DNA of 64,000 nt from positions 24,547,695-24,611,694 of the forward strand of contig JAYGXS010000007.1 of NCBI GenBank assembly GCA_036362985.1. The letters run 5' to 3'. The notes beneath the pieces are model-generated. The model did no database searches, was not told the origin of the DNA, and saw only the letters and a program-made list of their open reading frames with translations. A program made the position numbers and the translations under genes. Positions 45,016 through 56,662 of the stretch are shown here, piece by piece (the stretch's first letter is position 1; every line of letters starts with the position of its first letter). Source of the DNA: Ligula intestinalis. Its lineage: Eukaryota; Platyhelminthes; Cestoda; Diphyllobothriidea; Diphyllobothriidae.

Positions 45016-45673
45016 GGAAAGGCGTCCTTAGGGAAAATGAGCAAGTTTATTCAGTAAATTTTCGATACTGGATCCCCAGGTCGTCGTCAGATTTGAAAGT
45101 AGTGTACAAAGAGCAGTTATCATTTCAAAGTGCTGATTCAGTTATATAGTCATCTGTAGTGGGCGTTAAGTTGGAGTAACACTTTGCGTCACATCGTGGT
45201 GGACATGATTAGCAGTCGCAATGGCTAATTGACAGCTGTAATTTGAGTCAGTCCGGGGTCAGTCCAGGTCATCCGGTGTGGATGCTAATTGCGGTTCGTG
45301 ATGGTCCATGTTTGTCAACTGCAGTCTCTTCCACCTTTCTTTGAGGTGTTTGTACACTCCAGCTTACTCGATATGCCATCACGAACCACAATTAGAGTCC
45401 ACACCGGATGACCTGGACTGACCACGGACTGACTCAACTTACAGCTGTCAATTAGCCATTACGCCATTGTGATTGCTAATCATGTCCACCACGATGTGAC
45501 GCAAATGGTAACTCCAAATTAACGCCTACTACGGACGACTGTATAACTGAATCAGCACTTTAAAATGATAACTGCTCTTTGTACACTTCTCTCAAGTCTG
45601 ACGACGACCTGGGGATCCAGTGTCAAAAATTTACTGAATAAACTTACTCATTTTCCCAAAGGACGCCTTTCTT
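45016..45673. mobile_element. Long fold-back (inverted-repeat) element
   Basis: Two arms of about 290-298 bases (45016-45304 and 45376-45673) are inverted copies of each other at roughly 90% identity, separated by a 71-base loop. Both arms carry, pointing outward, ctgacgacgacctggggatc, then AATAAA about 20-25 bases on. Both outer ends read aaaggcgtcc or its complement. No open frame is conserved and no clear target-site duplication is seen. It could be a fold-back transposon or two retroelement 3' ends fused head to head. The transcript would form a near-perfect long hairpin. Confidence 0.8.
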
Positions 45674-45674
45674 C

Positions 45675-48600
45675 TAAAAGCCACCTATTTTGCGGACAAA
45701 ATCGAGATCTGTTAGATATATGCATCTTGATTCATACAGATCTACTAGATATAGCTTGCTACTAGAACTGCACCCGCAAAAAGTAAATTTCCCTATCTGA
45801 GCATAGATTTGTCCTCTTTTTTCTTTTGCAGCTAACTCTTTGACAGACAGTGGCGGAGTTGTCTTTTGAACACAGTTGTCTTATAAACCAGCCCGTCATT
45901 GAATTTCATGAAAATGGCGCCTCAGGCGATGGTTTATAATGCAGACACATTACAGTTTGGTGTGAGCCAGTGAATGGAATCATGAAAAATGTACTCTCGG
46001 TCAGAAGTAGTTTCCGATGGGAGGGGGAAGGGGTTGCGGAAAACCGCTACGCCCTTCAAGAATTCCACAAAAGCACGCAAAGATCTGAATCAGAAACCGG
46101 CGATAGTCATCCAAGGAATTACGATACTAATGAATTTCCCCTCTCTTACGGTGGAAAAACAGAGGTCACTAGCTTGCTTTGATATTGTCTTGCTTTCCCA
46201 ATCAATTCTATCACGGTTTGCAGTGTTAGCTATTACACAGGCTTTAAATAAGCGCACAGAATGTACTCTGCGAGCACATGACACATGTATTAGAGGAGGC
46301 TCTAGAGGGGAAAAGGGGGATTATCCCCAGCAGCATTTTATAAAGACTTACTATAATTGTAGAGGTAATAGTACGCCCCCATCTCTATAGAGGCTGAAAC
46401 TTCGGGAAAAAATGCACTAAACCAACCTATCCGACGTGCAAAAAGGACCGCTAACATGAACTCCATCGACCAAGTATTATTTCGAGAAAGGCTTGACCAA
46501 CTGTTCGGTCGGTGCCTAAATCGTCACACCAAGGACCGTTCTGGGTGCTCTAACGTACTACCAGCACCAATCGGATGCTTTTCAGTGGTAAAGAGCATGT
46601 GATCAATACCGTTCGGATCGAGACTGCTCTTACTGACGGACCGCCGGACATGCCCCAAGGACAGAACTGTGTCGACTCCTCATCCCATGGCTCTCCACCT
46701 CCCCTAACCCTCCTCTTTTCCTTGCTGAATTGATTATATATGATCAATATGTACTATCTACCTTTCACATTTAAGTAATATATAAATATGCCATAGATTA
46801 ACTTCTTGCATGCTCAATCCGGCTGGAGTAAACACTAGGAATTCTCCCGAACTCTCACCACCTTTCCACCATCGCACCAAATTTCTGCCGCACCATGCCC
46901 ACTGTCTCCTACCGTAACATCATCACCATCATCGGACGCTTCCAATGCAGAAAACACATAGTCTTCTCCTGTACTTTGTGTCTGTATCAGATGCAGTGTT
47001 TGCCTTCCCGACCGATTTTTACACAAATAATTACCTCGGGGTTGCTGTACGCGGCCTTCCGTCTAGATGGGGATAACACGACATTTCTTTCCTGTTGACC
47101 TCGACGCAGCAGCCGATTTGCGCCATCAATCTATCTGTTCTACGCTTGATGTCAGTTTGCTGCGTAAACTGCTGGAAGACCTGGTATTATCGCGGCGAGA
47201 GCTCGAGGCAAGTCGACGCTACGTCCTTCACTGATTGGCTTTAGGTGCGGGTACACGCGTGCACCCCGCGGCAGCATCCAACAGGTGCAATGACTGCTAA
47301 TTAAAGACATGTTTCAAGAAATTTATAACCTGCATGTACGCAATTCGCCTCAGTAAAATTTGCCTATAAATCTGTCTTCTCTGACTTCTGATTACGGAAG
47401 CCTCAGACCGTCAGATTTCGAAAGAGTCACGAGGGTCCGATTTGTCACAGTAAGAAATATGCGTCGAGCACCACAAGCACACTATGGAGCGCACGATGGA
47501 CACTACAATCACTACCATCCCCGTCAGCATTATCACCGCTTCGGCTTCGTTTTCTTGCCCTTTTGCTAGGACCATCTTTGCAGGATGTCTAACTGTAAAT
47601 TCAAGTTGCCTGGTCCAAAATTGGCATCCAGCCGACCAAAAAACCGTTCATAGATCGAGAGAGCTGGACTTTTCACGCTAAGCGACGGGATGACTGTAAA
47701 AATCAGTACTACGACGCACGCCCTGTGAACCCAATACGACAACAATCAAACAAAGAGGCTAATTTTGGCAAGAAAGTTTGCGACGGTGCATCGCAAAAGA
47801 GGGGGACTGCTCGGAACTAAACCTTCTCAAATGTTGTTCACCTCAACAGCGTCTAATTTACACCCCCATTTTCAGAGCCGGTAAAGGACTCGAAGAGGAA
47901 ATTATATCAAGACGCTTCGGATGTTATATCGTGCGCTGTTTACAGTCTTCATTGCAAACAAGAACTTATAAGAAGATAGTCGTTTTATGGTTCGACAGGG
48001 AACTAGCGATTAAATACCCATACAGGCATGGATAGGTTAAGTTAAGACATGAAAGGGATGTGGCGACTACAGCCTCCAAACGAAGCAATAAATCTGTTTT
48101 AAATAAAGAGCTGAAAGCTTTATCTATTTTGGTGCTTTTTGTCATATTATACTGGAAGTAATAGGTGTTAATGAGGTAGAGAAACACCATGCCATATTGT
48201 AATACCACATAGGTCTCAGTTTATCAGGCCCAATAGCTAGATGTAAAATAAAGACAAGTGAAATCTGCTACCATTCACGCACTTTTGTTCTCGGAGTATC
48301 ATTTTAAATCATGTGAACAGCAAGGGTGTTTTTTGGTTGCTGTGCAGTTGACATGATACTTTTTAGATAAGATAAGATGCTGTGAACGGTAAGTTGACTT
48401 TTCGGGGAGTGGCCTGGAAACAGTTGCTTCTGCTATTCAGGCTGAGTGACCTCAAATAATTTTTGCTCGACAGTTCCTTAGAAAATCAAAAATAATGCGT
48501 TTGCTGAAGTCTGAACCCAACCAAGCAGTTACAAAAATCGTATATAACAGTTTTGAGAATCATAACAGGCGGCCTTTGAAAGTACTGCTAGGGCCTAACA

Positions 48601-49465
48601 ATTCAAACATGTCTTCAAGTCTCGTTTTGACTGAAAAATGTCGTTGGATAAATGCACCTACGTTATAGCACAAGAATACTGGCTAAGGAAAGTCAAGTTC
48701 TAGAGGCGATACTATCAGAAAAAATGTTTGTTGTTAACCTAAAAATGAAAGTTTATCATTATATCGATTTAATGGATCGCATTTCAATAGGAAGCTGATC
48801 AGCTGTACTTGATTAAAAGCAAGACAGAGTCTCAGACGTGATTCAAATTAGTCAACGATTGGTTTCGTATCCATCAGAGATTTATTTTAAAATTAATGTT
48901 TCAAAAAAATTTTCCTAATTCATGGAGCACAGAAAATATGCCACTGAAAGATAGTAAGGCTAGCGATCAGATTTAACTGTAAGCTAACCCACTGTAATAC
49001 AAACGTAGTTACCACAGACAAGAGAAAGCGTCCAAATTATAAACTGGCCGTCCAAAAGGCCAGTAGGTTTGCCTTTTAATGAATTACGGGGTAAGACCTT
49101 TTGCAGCATCATCAGCTTCATGTCTTAGGTCAGGAGAAATGAGTGACACATTACAAGTTCACTGACTATTCGTTCTCTGAAATTTCTTACTACTTTATGG
49201 CGTATTGATGTATTTTCCGTTCTCGAAAACGCAACTTCCATTTAAATGAGGCGAGTTGCATGCTATCGGAGTTGTCCAGGGCGGATGTTTACACGGAAGC
49301 AAAAATGCTGCAAAGGGACAGTTTAACAAAAAAAATTATGAGTGAGAATCTTTTATATAGTATCCAGACCAAACAGGAGAATGGAAAGTCCCCTTCCCGT
49401 AAAAGGGGTACCTTATTCTAAATTACTCGGAGCGTACCTTTTGGGCTGTGCTAATCCTACCACCA
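45675..49465. other. Long stretch without recognised genes
   Basis: No exon with convincing splice sites, no RNA gene and no repeat with a recognised relative. Frames at 45989-46390 (133 codons, plus) and 47778-48035 (85 codons, plus) show no domain. The sequence is AT-rich from 48040 on. Confidence 0.35.
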
Positions 49466-49468
49466 AAT

Positions 49469-50057
49469 CTACCCTGCCAGCACAATCCCCGGACTGGACG
49501 GGGGATGCCGCCCCGGGACAATACGGGGGAATACGGTGGAATACGGGGGAACCCGGGGATCAAGAATTTTTGATCAACGAATTATATTTACAGGGCCCAT
49601 TTTTCAAGATCTACTTTTTATCAAAAAATTATGAATGACATTATCCGCTAAGAAAATAATCAATTTGGGGTCTATAAAATGAAAAAAAGGTGCCGGCGGT
49701 GGAAGAACGAGTTGAAATTTCTGTCCTGAGCCCCGTCTTGATTCCCCGTTTAATCCAGGAATTTACATGTCCAACTCCGGTAAAGCTGGCCAGTTTAGGC
49801 GGGGCTCAGGACGGAGATTTCAACCCGTCCCACCGCCGTCTGAAAAATGTTTTCGTGGTGAGACGCCCCATTTTTCTCATTTTTTAAACCCCAAGTTGAT
49901 TTTTTTGTTAGACGATAATGTGATTAATAATTTAATGATAATAAAGTAAATTTTGAAAAATGGGCTCCGTAGATTTAATTTGTTAATCAAAATTGTTCAT
50001 CCCCGGATTGCCTCGTCAAGAGCACGGGGGAATCCGGAGATTGTGCTGGCTGGGTAG
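49469..50057. mobile_element. Non-autonomous DNA-transposon-like element with terminal inverted repeats and inner hairpin
   Basis: The 24-base ends (49469-49492 and 50034-50057) are inverted repeats with two mismatches: CTACCCTGCCAGCACAATC versus CTACCCAGCCAGCACAATC, each then leading to CCGG. Inside, a second inverted pair of about 42 bases (49694-49735 and 49800-49840; ggcggtgg...gtcctgagccccg) encloses a 64-base loop. A short GGGGGAATACGG-type repetition lies at 49523-49555. No transposase is encoded. No convincing target-site duplication was seen, so the superfamily is open. Confidence 0.65.
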
Positions 50058-53000
50058 TCTTAACTCCCAAACCTAACTCTTAATTTGACATTAACCATAA
50101 ATTTAACCTTAGTGTTAGCTTCAATCCAAACTGTGAGTTTTAGACTTTTGTGCAAAGTTCCCTGTATTACGATGAGTTTACATTTCCATGTTTTGCCAAG
50201 GCACATAAAATCCTTAATAGCTAAGGGATTAATAATTTTCCGTCCTAGAGAAAAATAATATCAGGGCGAACAATATCAGAGTTCCGATCTATATGGCGAT
50301 AATTAATAACGGCGAAATTAATCGAAAAATATCAAAAGTATTGTAATCAGTGGAATTTATCGTACGAAGTTCCAGTCTTTCAAAGTTATAGAAACACAAA
50401 TCAACGTTCTGTGCAGACGCGAGTCCCGTGTTTGAATTTTCGAGAGATATGAAAACTTGTTTCGGTCTATGATCTTATTAAGTCATTAAGGGATTGGAAA
50501 CTGTAGTCTTCGCCTAACGGGAGTGCATCATCACATCACTCGGACGTGTTATGCGCTATTAGCCAGCAAAAATTTACACCGAAAGTGTAATATCTATATA
50601 AATTAAGGCAGCCCTTGGTACTATTAATTTTTGCCTTATTGTACATAATACAGTATTCAATGAAATACTGCAATTAAATTTAACACACAATGGAACTAAG
50701 GTCACTTGAATAATGGGAATTTCAGAGATTACGGATATATCAGAGATTGTTAGTGTTCATAAAGATTTTCGCGAAATATTGAGAGTAATGAGTTTTCAGC
50801 GCTATATAATTAATCAAAATTAATTCGTAAGATAGTATAATTATTATAATTTTTATGCTTCCTTACGCTTTAACTGGACCCTATTATAATATGGTCCAGT
50901 TAATTAATTGTATAAACATTCCGCCAGTACCGTACAAAGCGTGGAAGTTTTCGCTGAACTCACGTAAAGACAATCTCCTTAATAGAAATATATTTAAAGC
51001 GCAAAAAGCCTGTATTTTAATTGAATTTAAATTGCAGCTAAATTATCTGCAATTGTACAGTTCTTAGCTGTACTTTGTGTGAAGTACTTCAGCTGAAGTA
51101 TCGAAAACCTGTAAAAACCATGATATCTAACAAAGTGAATTTTAAAAATATTTAAAAGGACTATACAGACGAAAAAGTGAAAAGAGGGATTCAACAAAAG
51201 CGTAGAAAAGTGTACCTTTATGTTTTCGCGTGGATAAAATTTTATTCATATTTCCGCTATAACGGTGATGTTGGAAACGAGCACATTTTAATTTCAATAC
51301 ACTCCAGCTGAACTAAAAAGGAAATCGATGAGTACAGCCTGAGGCTATGGTCTGTACACAACCAGATTCACCAAACTATCTTATAACCATCCGTGAAGGT
51401 AAAAAGAAGCACAAAACAAACCGCTTGGCCAGGCTGGACAGAAATCCAGAAAATATGTTAAAATCAAAAATCACACACTCACAGTACGGAAACGTCCGAG
51501 GGAACCGTGATTGACAGAAAATAATAAGGACTAAAGATAAAGGAAGAAAAATGAGAAACGGGTAAATGGGAAACAGGGAAGATTTAAAGCCGTGAAAATA
51601 TATGCGAAGGTGGAAGTAGGAAACACAAAAATTGCCAAAAATATAAAAGTGACTGTTGGGAACGCCTTTAATAATAATAAGGTTTATGTGTAAAGCAGAT
51701 CTTCGGTGCCGTCCATGATAAATCACATGCACAAAGGTATCACGCGGAACACCTGTGTGCTGGCCGGCATGTCTGCTCAATTCTGCTTGGCTTATTGACT
51801 CAGCTATATCTCACGCCTTTGTCGGAGAACGACTTGCCGTAGCCTGCTTTGTCTGAGTACACGCTGTCTCGTGCTCGCTAGTATTCTCTTTCTTCCCTCT
51901 AACGTGCATTAGGTACCGGTCGGCCAATTTGCTGTTCGTTTTCATGAAAAGTACCAGGCGCCAGTCGTAACAGAGACGAAATAAACGATAAAAATTGGAA
52001 TAATCACAAAAATAGCGGTATAATTACATAATGACATAAAAGCGCTGGTATAAAATAGGAGCAGAGGTACGCCTGCTACTCAAATAGTGGTAGGCAAAGT
52101 ATTCTGAAGACTTATAACATCAATGTCTTTTAAACTGAGAGTTTATTTCGCTACGAGTTTATAATGACTTCTTAGGGTAACTAGTTCAAGGCCGTGGTAC
52201 CAAATTGCAAGTAAACTCATCCGTTGAATTTTCACATGCCTCGTAGGCTACATTGACTTTTCGATGTGCTCTCAAATATGGCGTGTATTACTACGCTGGG
52301 AAAATAGGTAGAAGTAAAGCATAGGGCCGCCAAATGGCAATAGCTGTTGCTCTTATATTTTTCTGGGTTTATGGGCTTGCTTGTTTAACCAGTAGTACTT
52401 GTTCATATACTTTTTAGTATAGACACTTCCTTTGCTTATCGTTATCATTAACTCTGTCTCTTTTGTCCGTTTTGCAAACTTTTCATCAACAATTTTATTC
52501 AGTACATGTGGCTTTATTTTTTTCTGTGCATTTATCACTCATTACCTGCTCATTAATCAATGTATGATCCTTCAACCACGAAATCCGTTATATAGTTGGG
52601 CTGGAACATTTGACATTGGGTGGCCCTATGGTTTATCCCTACTGAACAATAGACCTAGCACTGATACGTCTGCTTTAATACCTATTTTATGTCATTCTGA
52701 AGTATTTGCATTACCACCTATTTTGATGTGAAAACCATTGGAGCTTATTCGTCCCTTCCTCTGGGCGTCGATCTGGAATTGGGTGAAACAGTTCAGGTGG
52801 TTAGTCTTGAAAATTTTAGGAAATGAACAGCCGTCCATGGGGCGTAAAACGTGTACCGAGGTGTGCTATCTGGGGCATGGTCAATAATCGCAATATATAA
52901 TACTCTAAGACCTTGCTCAGAGGGCTAGTGAAATGATCTATGAATAGGGAAAGGTCGACATTTGGACTGGGTCGGCACATGTGTGAATTCCTGAACTTAT

Positions 53001-53320
53001 GACACATTAGGCTTATAAAATTCTTCATGATCTGATGCTTAACCTGAGGAACATTCCCAAATTAAGTTTTCTGCTCATCTTCGTAAAGATTTTCACAAAA
53101 CCAGAAGAGCACTGCGGCATTGCACAGAAGTTGGGTGCTCTCCGTAACAGTATTGGTTCAGTGAGGGAGCTCAGAAGCGTCATACAAAAGTGAGATAAAA
53201 GGGTGTTATCAGACCATTTACTTAACTCAGAGCCGCAGTGGCATTCTTAACCAACTGCTGCTAGCAATCAAGGAAGATTATGAGAGTATGTGATCAGGTG
53301 AGTTTGATAAACCCCTTCAG
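50058..53320. other. AT-rich stretch without recognised genes
   Basis: Long AT-rich intergenic region. A 134-codon minus-strand frame at 51376-51780 is Phe/Ile-rich, as expected by chance in AT-rich DNA, and is not called. No RNA gene or repeat with a relative in the window is seen. Confidence 0.35.
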
Positions 53321-53322
53321 GT

Positions 53323-53580
53323 CATTACATTCATATGGAAGGGGAAGGTACAGGGTAACAAGCAATCAATTAATTATCGTTCTAATCAACTTAGTCTTGG
53401 GAATAGGGGCTTGGGGGTTGGGTTGATAAAAAGTGGGTAGTAACAGGGTAATTAGGAGAGGGATGGGGGAAAGAACGCGTGGAAAATGCTGGTATTTCTG
53501 CGGCCGTTGGCCATGCTAAGCTTGGGGCCTGAAGAAGGTTCTTCTGCGCGCACAACACCGGCTTCATCAGGCGAATGGCC
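53323..53580 (-). repeat. Left arm of inverted PLE 3' ends
   Basis: This is the 3' portion of the Penelope-like element (end of the endonuclease frame plus 3' untranslated part). It recurs inverted at 54837-55094, 258 bases each at about 90% identity. Confidence 0.85.
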
Positions 53581-54815
53581 ATAGCCTCCGCTGTTGCCAG
53601 CAACCATTGACCCAGGGACCTCGGGTAATCTGGTGAGACCTTGTAGATCACCTGAAAGGCTTCGTTCGGGTCAACACGGTGTCCAGAGTCCACAATATGA
53701 GCAAGAATGGAACTGTTGATGTTCTTGAATTCGCCTTCGTAAAGCCATGGTGGCAGATGCTCCCGTATCCTCTTGGATAAGCGCCGGCTCGTGCGACCTC
53801 TGTAACCTGCTCCACAGGATGAGGTTAATAAGTAAATGCACATGGAATTGGTCTCGGTTGGCAGCTTATCCTTACCTTCGCCGTGTAGGACTGGGTTTGT
53901 TGAGAATAACACCCGAACTTTCGCCGCTGGGAAGGTTCGTGTTACGGCTTGGTTAAGGCGTCGGCTTAACAGTTCACTTGCTGCGTCCCCTTGAAAGGGG
54001 ACTTTGAGGAAAAGTTTCTTCTTTTCCACGGTGGGTGTTAAGGGTTTGCGTTCTCTCTCCATCATGTTCTTCTGAATAACCTTGTCAGGGTACCCGTTCT
54101 CTCGAAGCAGGTCCTGGATTTTCGTGAGCTCTCTTTCGATAGTATCGTCCGAGCAGTTTTTTTAGCTCTTTGCGTTAAGCAGCGGACTAGATCACGCTTC
54201 TGCTGGATGGGTACGAAGCTCTACAAGTTCGTGTACTGTCCGGACCAGGTTTTCTTTTTATAAACGCTCCTTCAGAGGCTCCCATCAGGTCGTCTGCTTT
54301 GGAGAACGTCCAAGAACGGAAGCGAACTTGCCGTTTTCATCTCCAATGTGAACTTTATGGAGGGGTGTGCTTGGTTGACAGTATTTAGAAGCGAGTCTTT
54401 ATTAGTGTCTGCTGGAGCGAGAGCAAAGATTTCATCGAAATAGCGACCGTAGTGTTTAAATTCATGAATCTGGTCACTAAGTTGAAACTTATCCAACTTG
54501 CCCATGAAGATATTTGCTAGGAGAGGCCCAAGAGGGGAGCCCATGGCGACGCCGTCTATCTGTCGATATAGTTGGTTATCAAAAAGGAACTGCACATTTA
54601 ATGTGCATTTTAGTAGAAGTTCGTTCAGGGCTTCTATCGGAGTTCCTACTACCGTCTGATTTGCCAATAGGAAGTCGCAGATGTAATCTACTGTTTCCAC
54701 GACCGGGACATTCGTAAATAGCGACGAGACGTCTAAGGAGAGCATCATCATGCCATTTAGGTTTATGTCCCTGATGTCGTCAATAAATGTGAACGTGTCT
54801 TGATAGCTCCGTGGT
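53391..54815 (-). pseudogene. Penelope-like element: reverse transcriptase plus GIY-YIG endonuclease, decayed
   Basis: Minus strand. The RT part (54815-54272) has LSLDVSSLFTNVPV, DGVAMGSPLGPLLANIFM and the catalytic block as RYFDE, where active elements have RYVDD-type motifs: the second Asp is Glu. A TGA (54272-54274), then TWSGQYTN, a TAG (54221-54223) and a frameshift at a seven-A run (54157-54163) interrupt the linker. The frame ending at 53391 then gives KKLFLKVPFQGDA, the nuclease lead SSCGAGYRGRTSRRL (usual YIGRT is RGRT-altered), IREHLPPWL, SSILAHIVDSGHRVD, and a C-terminal RLMKPVLCAQKNLL. The 5' third of the element is missing; an inverted copy of the 3' end abuts the truncation. It is inactive. 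Confidence 0.88.
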
Positions 54816-54836
54816 GCTAGTTGCTGCTTTCACAGC

Positions 54837-55094
54837 GGCCGTTCGCCTGATGAAGCTGGTGTTGTGCGCGCAGAAGAACCTTCTTCAGGCCCCAAGCTTA
54901 GTGTGGCCAACGGCCGCAGAACTACCAGCATTTTCCACGCATTCTTTCCCCCCTCCATCTCCTATTTACCCAGTCACTTCCCACTTTTTATCAACCCAAA
55001 CCCCAAGCCCCCATTCCCAAGACTAAGTTGATTATAACGATAATTAATTGATTGCTTGTTACCCTGTACCTTCCCCTTCCATATAAATGTAATG
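54837..55094 (+). repeat. Right arm of inverted PLE 3' ends
   Basis: Inverted copy of 53323-53580, starting in gcctgatgaagctggtg and ending atataaatgtaatg. It begins about 20 bases beyond the point where the RT frame stops resembling PLE. The arrangement fits inversion during target-primed synthesis or the inverted terminal copies known for Penelope-like elements. Confidence 0.85.
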
Positions 55095-55690
55095 GCCCAA
55101 AGTGAATTTATCGAAAGCATATGTATGCTCGCCAACTGTCCTTCTGAATTTTGGAATTCCCCGCGTCTGTCACCTGCGAGATTCTGTCCGACCTAACTGC
55201 GTATTGTTTTCTTCCCTTTTTCTTAGTGACATTGACTCAAAACTGGAAACTGTGTCGCGCATGTATTGTTAAATTTGCCTCTTATAAGCCCCCGAGAGAC
55301 GTTAGCGAATACGCAGTTTTCTTTTAGAGTCAAAGGTTAGATTTGGCCAACTTCTTCGTTATTGACTACATATATCTATCAGTTAGGGTTTTGTCTTGTT
55401 TATTCTTCACTGTTTACTTAATAGTACCCCTAATAACAAAATAACCACGAATAACCACAAATTTACCACGAATGCGCGACAATTTCGTACGAACTTTCGT
55501 ACGAATTTGACACATGAAGTCGTACGAAAGTTCGTACGAAAATTCGTATCTCAAATTTTTTTGCACAGCGGGACGCCTACTTCTCGTAGCACTTTTTGAA
55601 GTCTTTTTTGTGTATAAATAACTTTATTAAACTGAAAATATTATTTAAAAAAGGTGTACAAAAATATTATCCTCTAGCTTGTCCTTGGGA
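55095..55690. other. Intergenic stretch with small palindromes
   Basis: No gene supported. Near 55480-55550 the word cgtacgaa recurs four times in both orientations (tacgaactttcgtacgaat, tcgtacgaaagttcgtacga). It forms a compact palindromic cluster that would fold back strongly. Confidence 0.4.
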
Positions 55691-55693
55691 AGG

Positions 55694-56662
55694 TTAATTT
55701 TCAGTGGAGGAGCCGGGTGTGGGTTCAGACTCTGGAATTTAAAAAAGGGTTACAGTATTCAGAGGATGATATAAAAGGCAACGTCATTATTTTCGGTTAC
55801 TTACCGGCAATGAACCTCTCAGCGGCTTCCCCTAAAAGCCGCTTCAGATTGCGGTCGTAACCTTTTATGGACACAACCTTAAAGGCTTCCTCGTAAGCCT
55901 TGCGGTTAATCGCCGGTAACCCCCGAGAAATAGTAAAGGCCTCCGAAGGATGGAATGTTAAAGGTAAATTAATGGTAATTACGCAATATCAATTTGTAAG
56001 CCTCTCTTAAAGAAGGCTTTCTTCCCATTATGGCGGCCCTAAAGTGTGACGTCTTCTGTAATTCTGTCGGTGAAAAGAATCTGAAAGACCCTTTCTACGA
56101 AAGCCAACACGACGGTTGCGTCAAAACTGTAGAAGAATGCAGTCTAGTTACTTCAGTTTTAAAAAGGGTGCACTTAAAACTTGCTTGCGGAATTCCTTAT
56201 TAGATGAGGTGCGGTCGAATTCCATAAACTCATTCCATGTTTCAGGTTTTGGGATGAGTGGCCTTTGACTTGGGGCCAAAGTCCCAGTCGCAGGCTGCGC
56301 CTCCCCATTCACTATTTGCATTAGCAAATTTTCAATCCCGACCAGCCGCTCTTCAAGCCGCTCTTCATGTATAATGTTATGACGCCTGTCCTCCATTAAC
56401 GTCTTAATAAACAATTTCAGTGTTTTTTTGATGGGCTTATTGGGGCCCCTCTCCCGGCGCTTTGTATGGTGTCGCTTTTGACTGCTGCCTAAGAAGTATG
56501 CATTACTTTGATTGCTTACCTGGATAAGGCGGTGAACTTCCAGACGGCATGGTAATGACACTTCCGGAGTCAGAGGAGGATTCCTGCGGCAATAGTTAAG
56601 TATGTCAATGTTTTGCTTACGGAAGGGGAAGATAGGTTGGGGATATCCCCAGTTACATAACA
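55694..56662 (-). CDS. Multi-exon gene or pseudogene with a DUF4806-like region and mini-introns
   Basis: Minus-strand exons supported by splice sites and phase: 56621-56662, 56520-56583, 56152-56488, 55805-55940 and terminal 55694-55731 (TAA 55694-55696). An exon also lies at 55983-56126. Introns between the first three are 37 and 31 bp. The protein runs from a Ser-rich start (DIPNLSSPSESSSDSGS) through a basic stretch (KRHHTKRRERGPNKPIKK), a coiled-coil-like helix (EERLEERLVGIENLLMQI) and a region ETWNEFMEFDRTSSNKEFRK..., then GRHNGKKAFFKRGLQI, resembling DUF4806. An in-frame TAG precedes GRHNG, and exon 55805-55940 joins out of phase, so this copy is either broken or its middle exon is spliced differently (a 43-bp intron 56056-56098 would avoid the TAG). 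A possible 18-bp microexon lies at 56715-56732. Function is unknown; DUF4806 genes are often multicopy. Confidence 0.5.

Noticed and set aside
51376..51780. 134-codon Phe/Ile-rich minus-strand frame resembling a membrane protein
   Set aside because: It is the expected appearance of a chance frame in AT-rich DNA; no conserved motif.
53560..53580. CTGATGAAG in the PLE end as a hammerhead core
   Set aside because: It encodes the conserved LMKP of the endonuclease frame and lacks a correctly placed GAAA.
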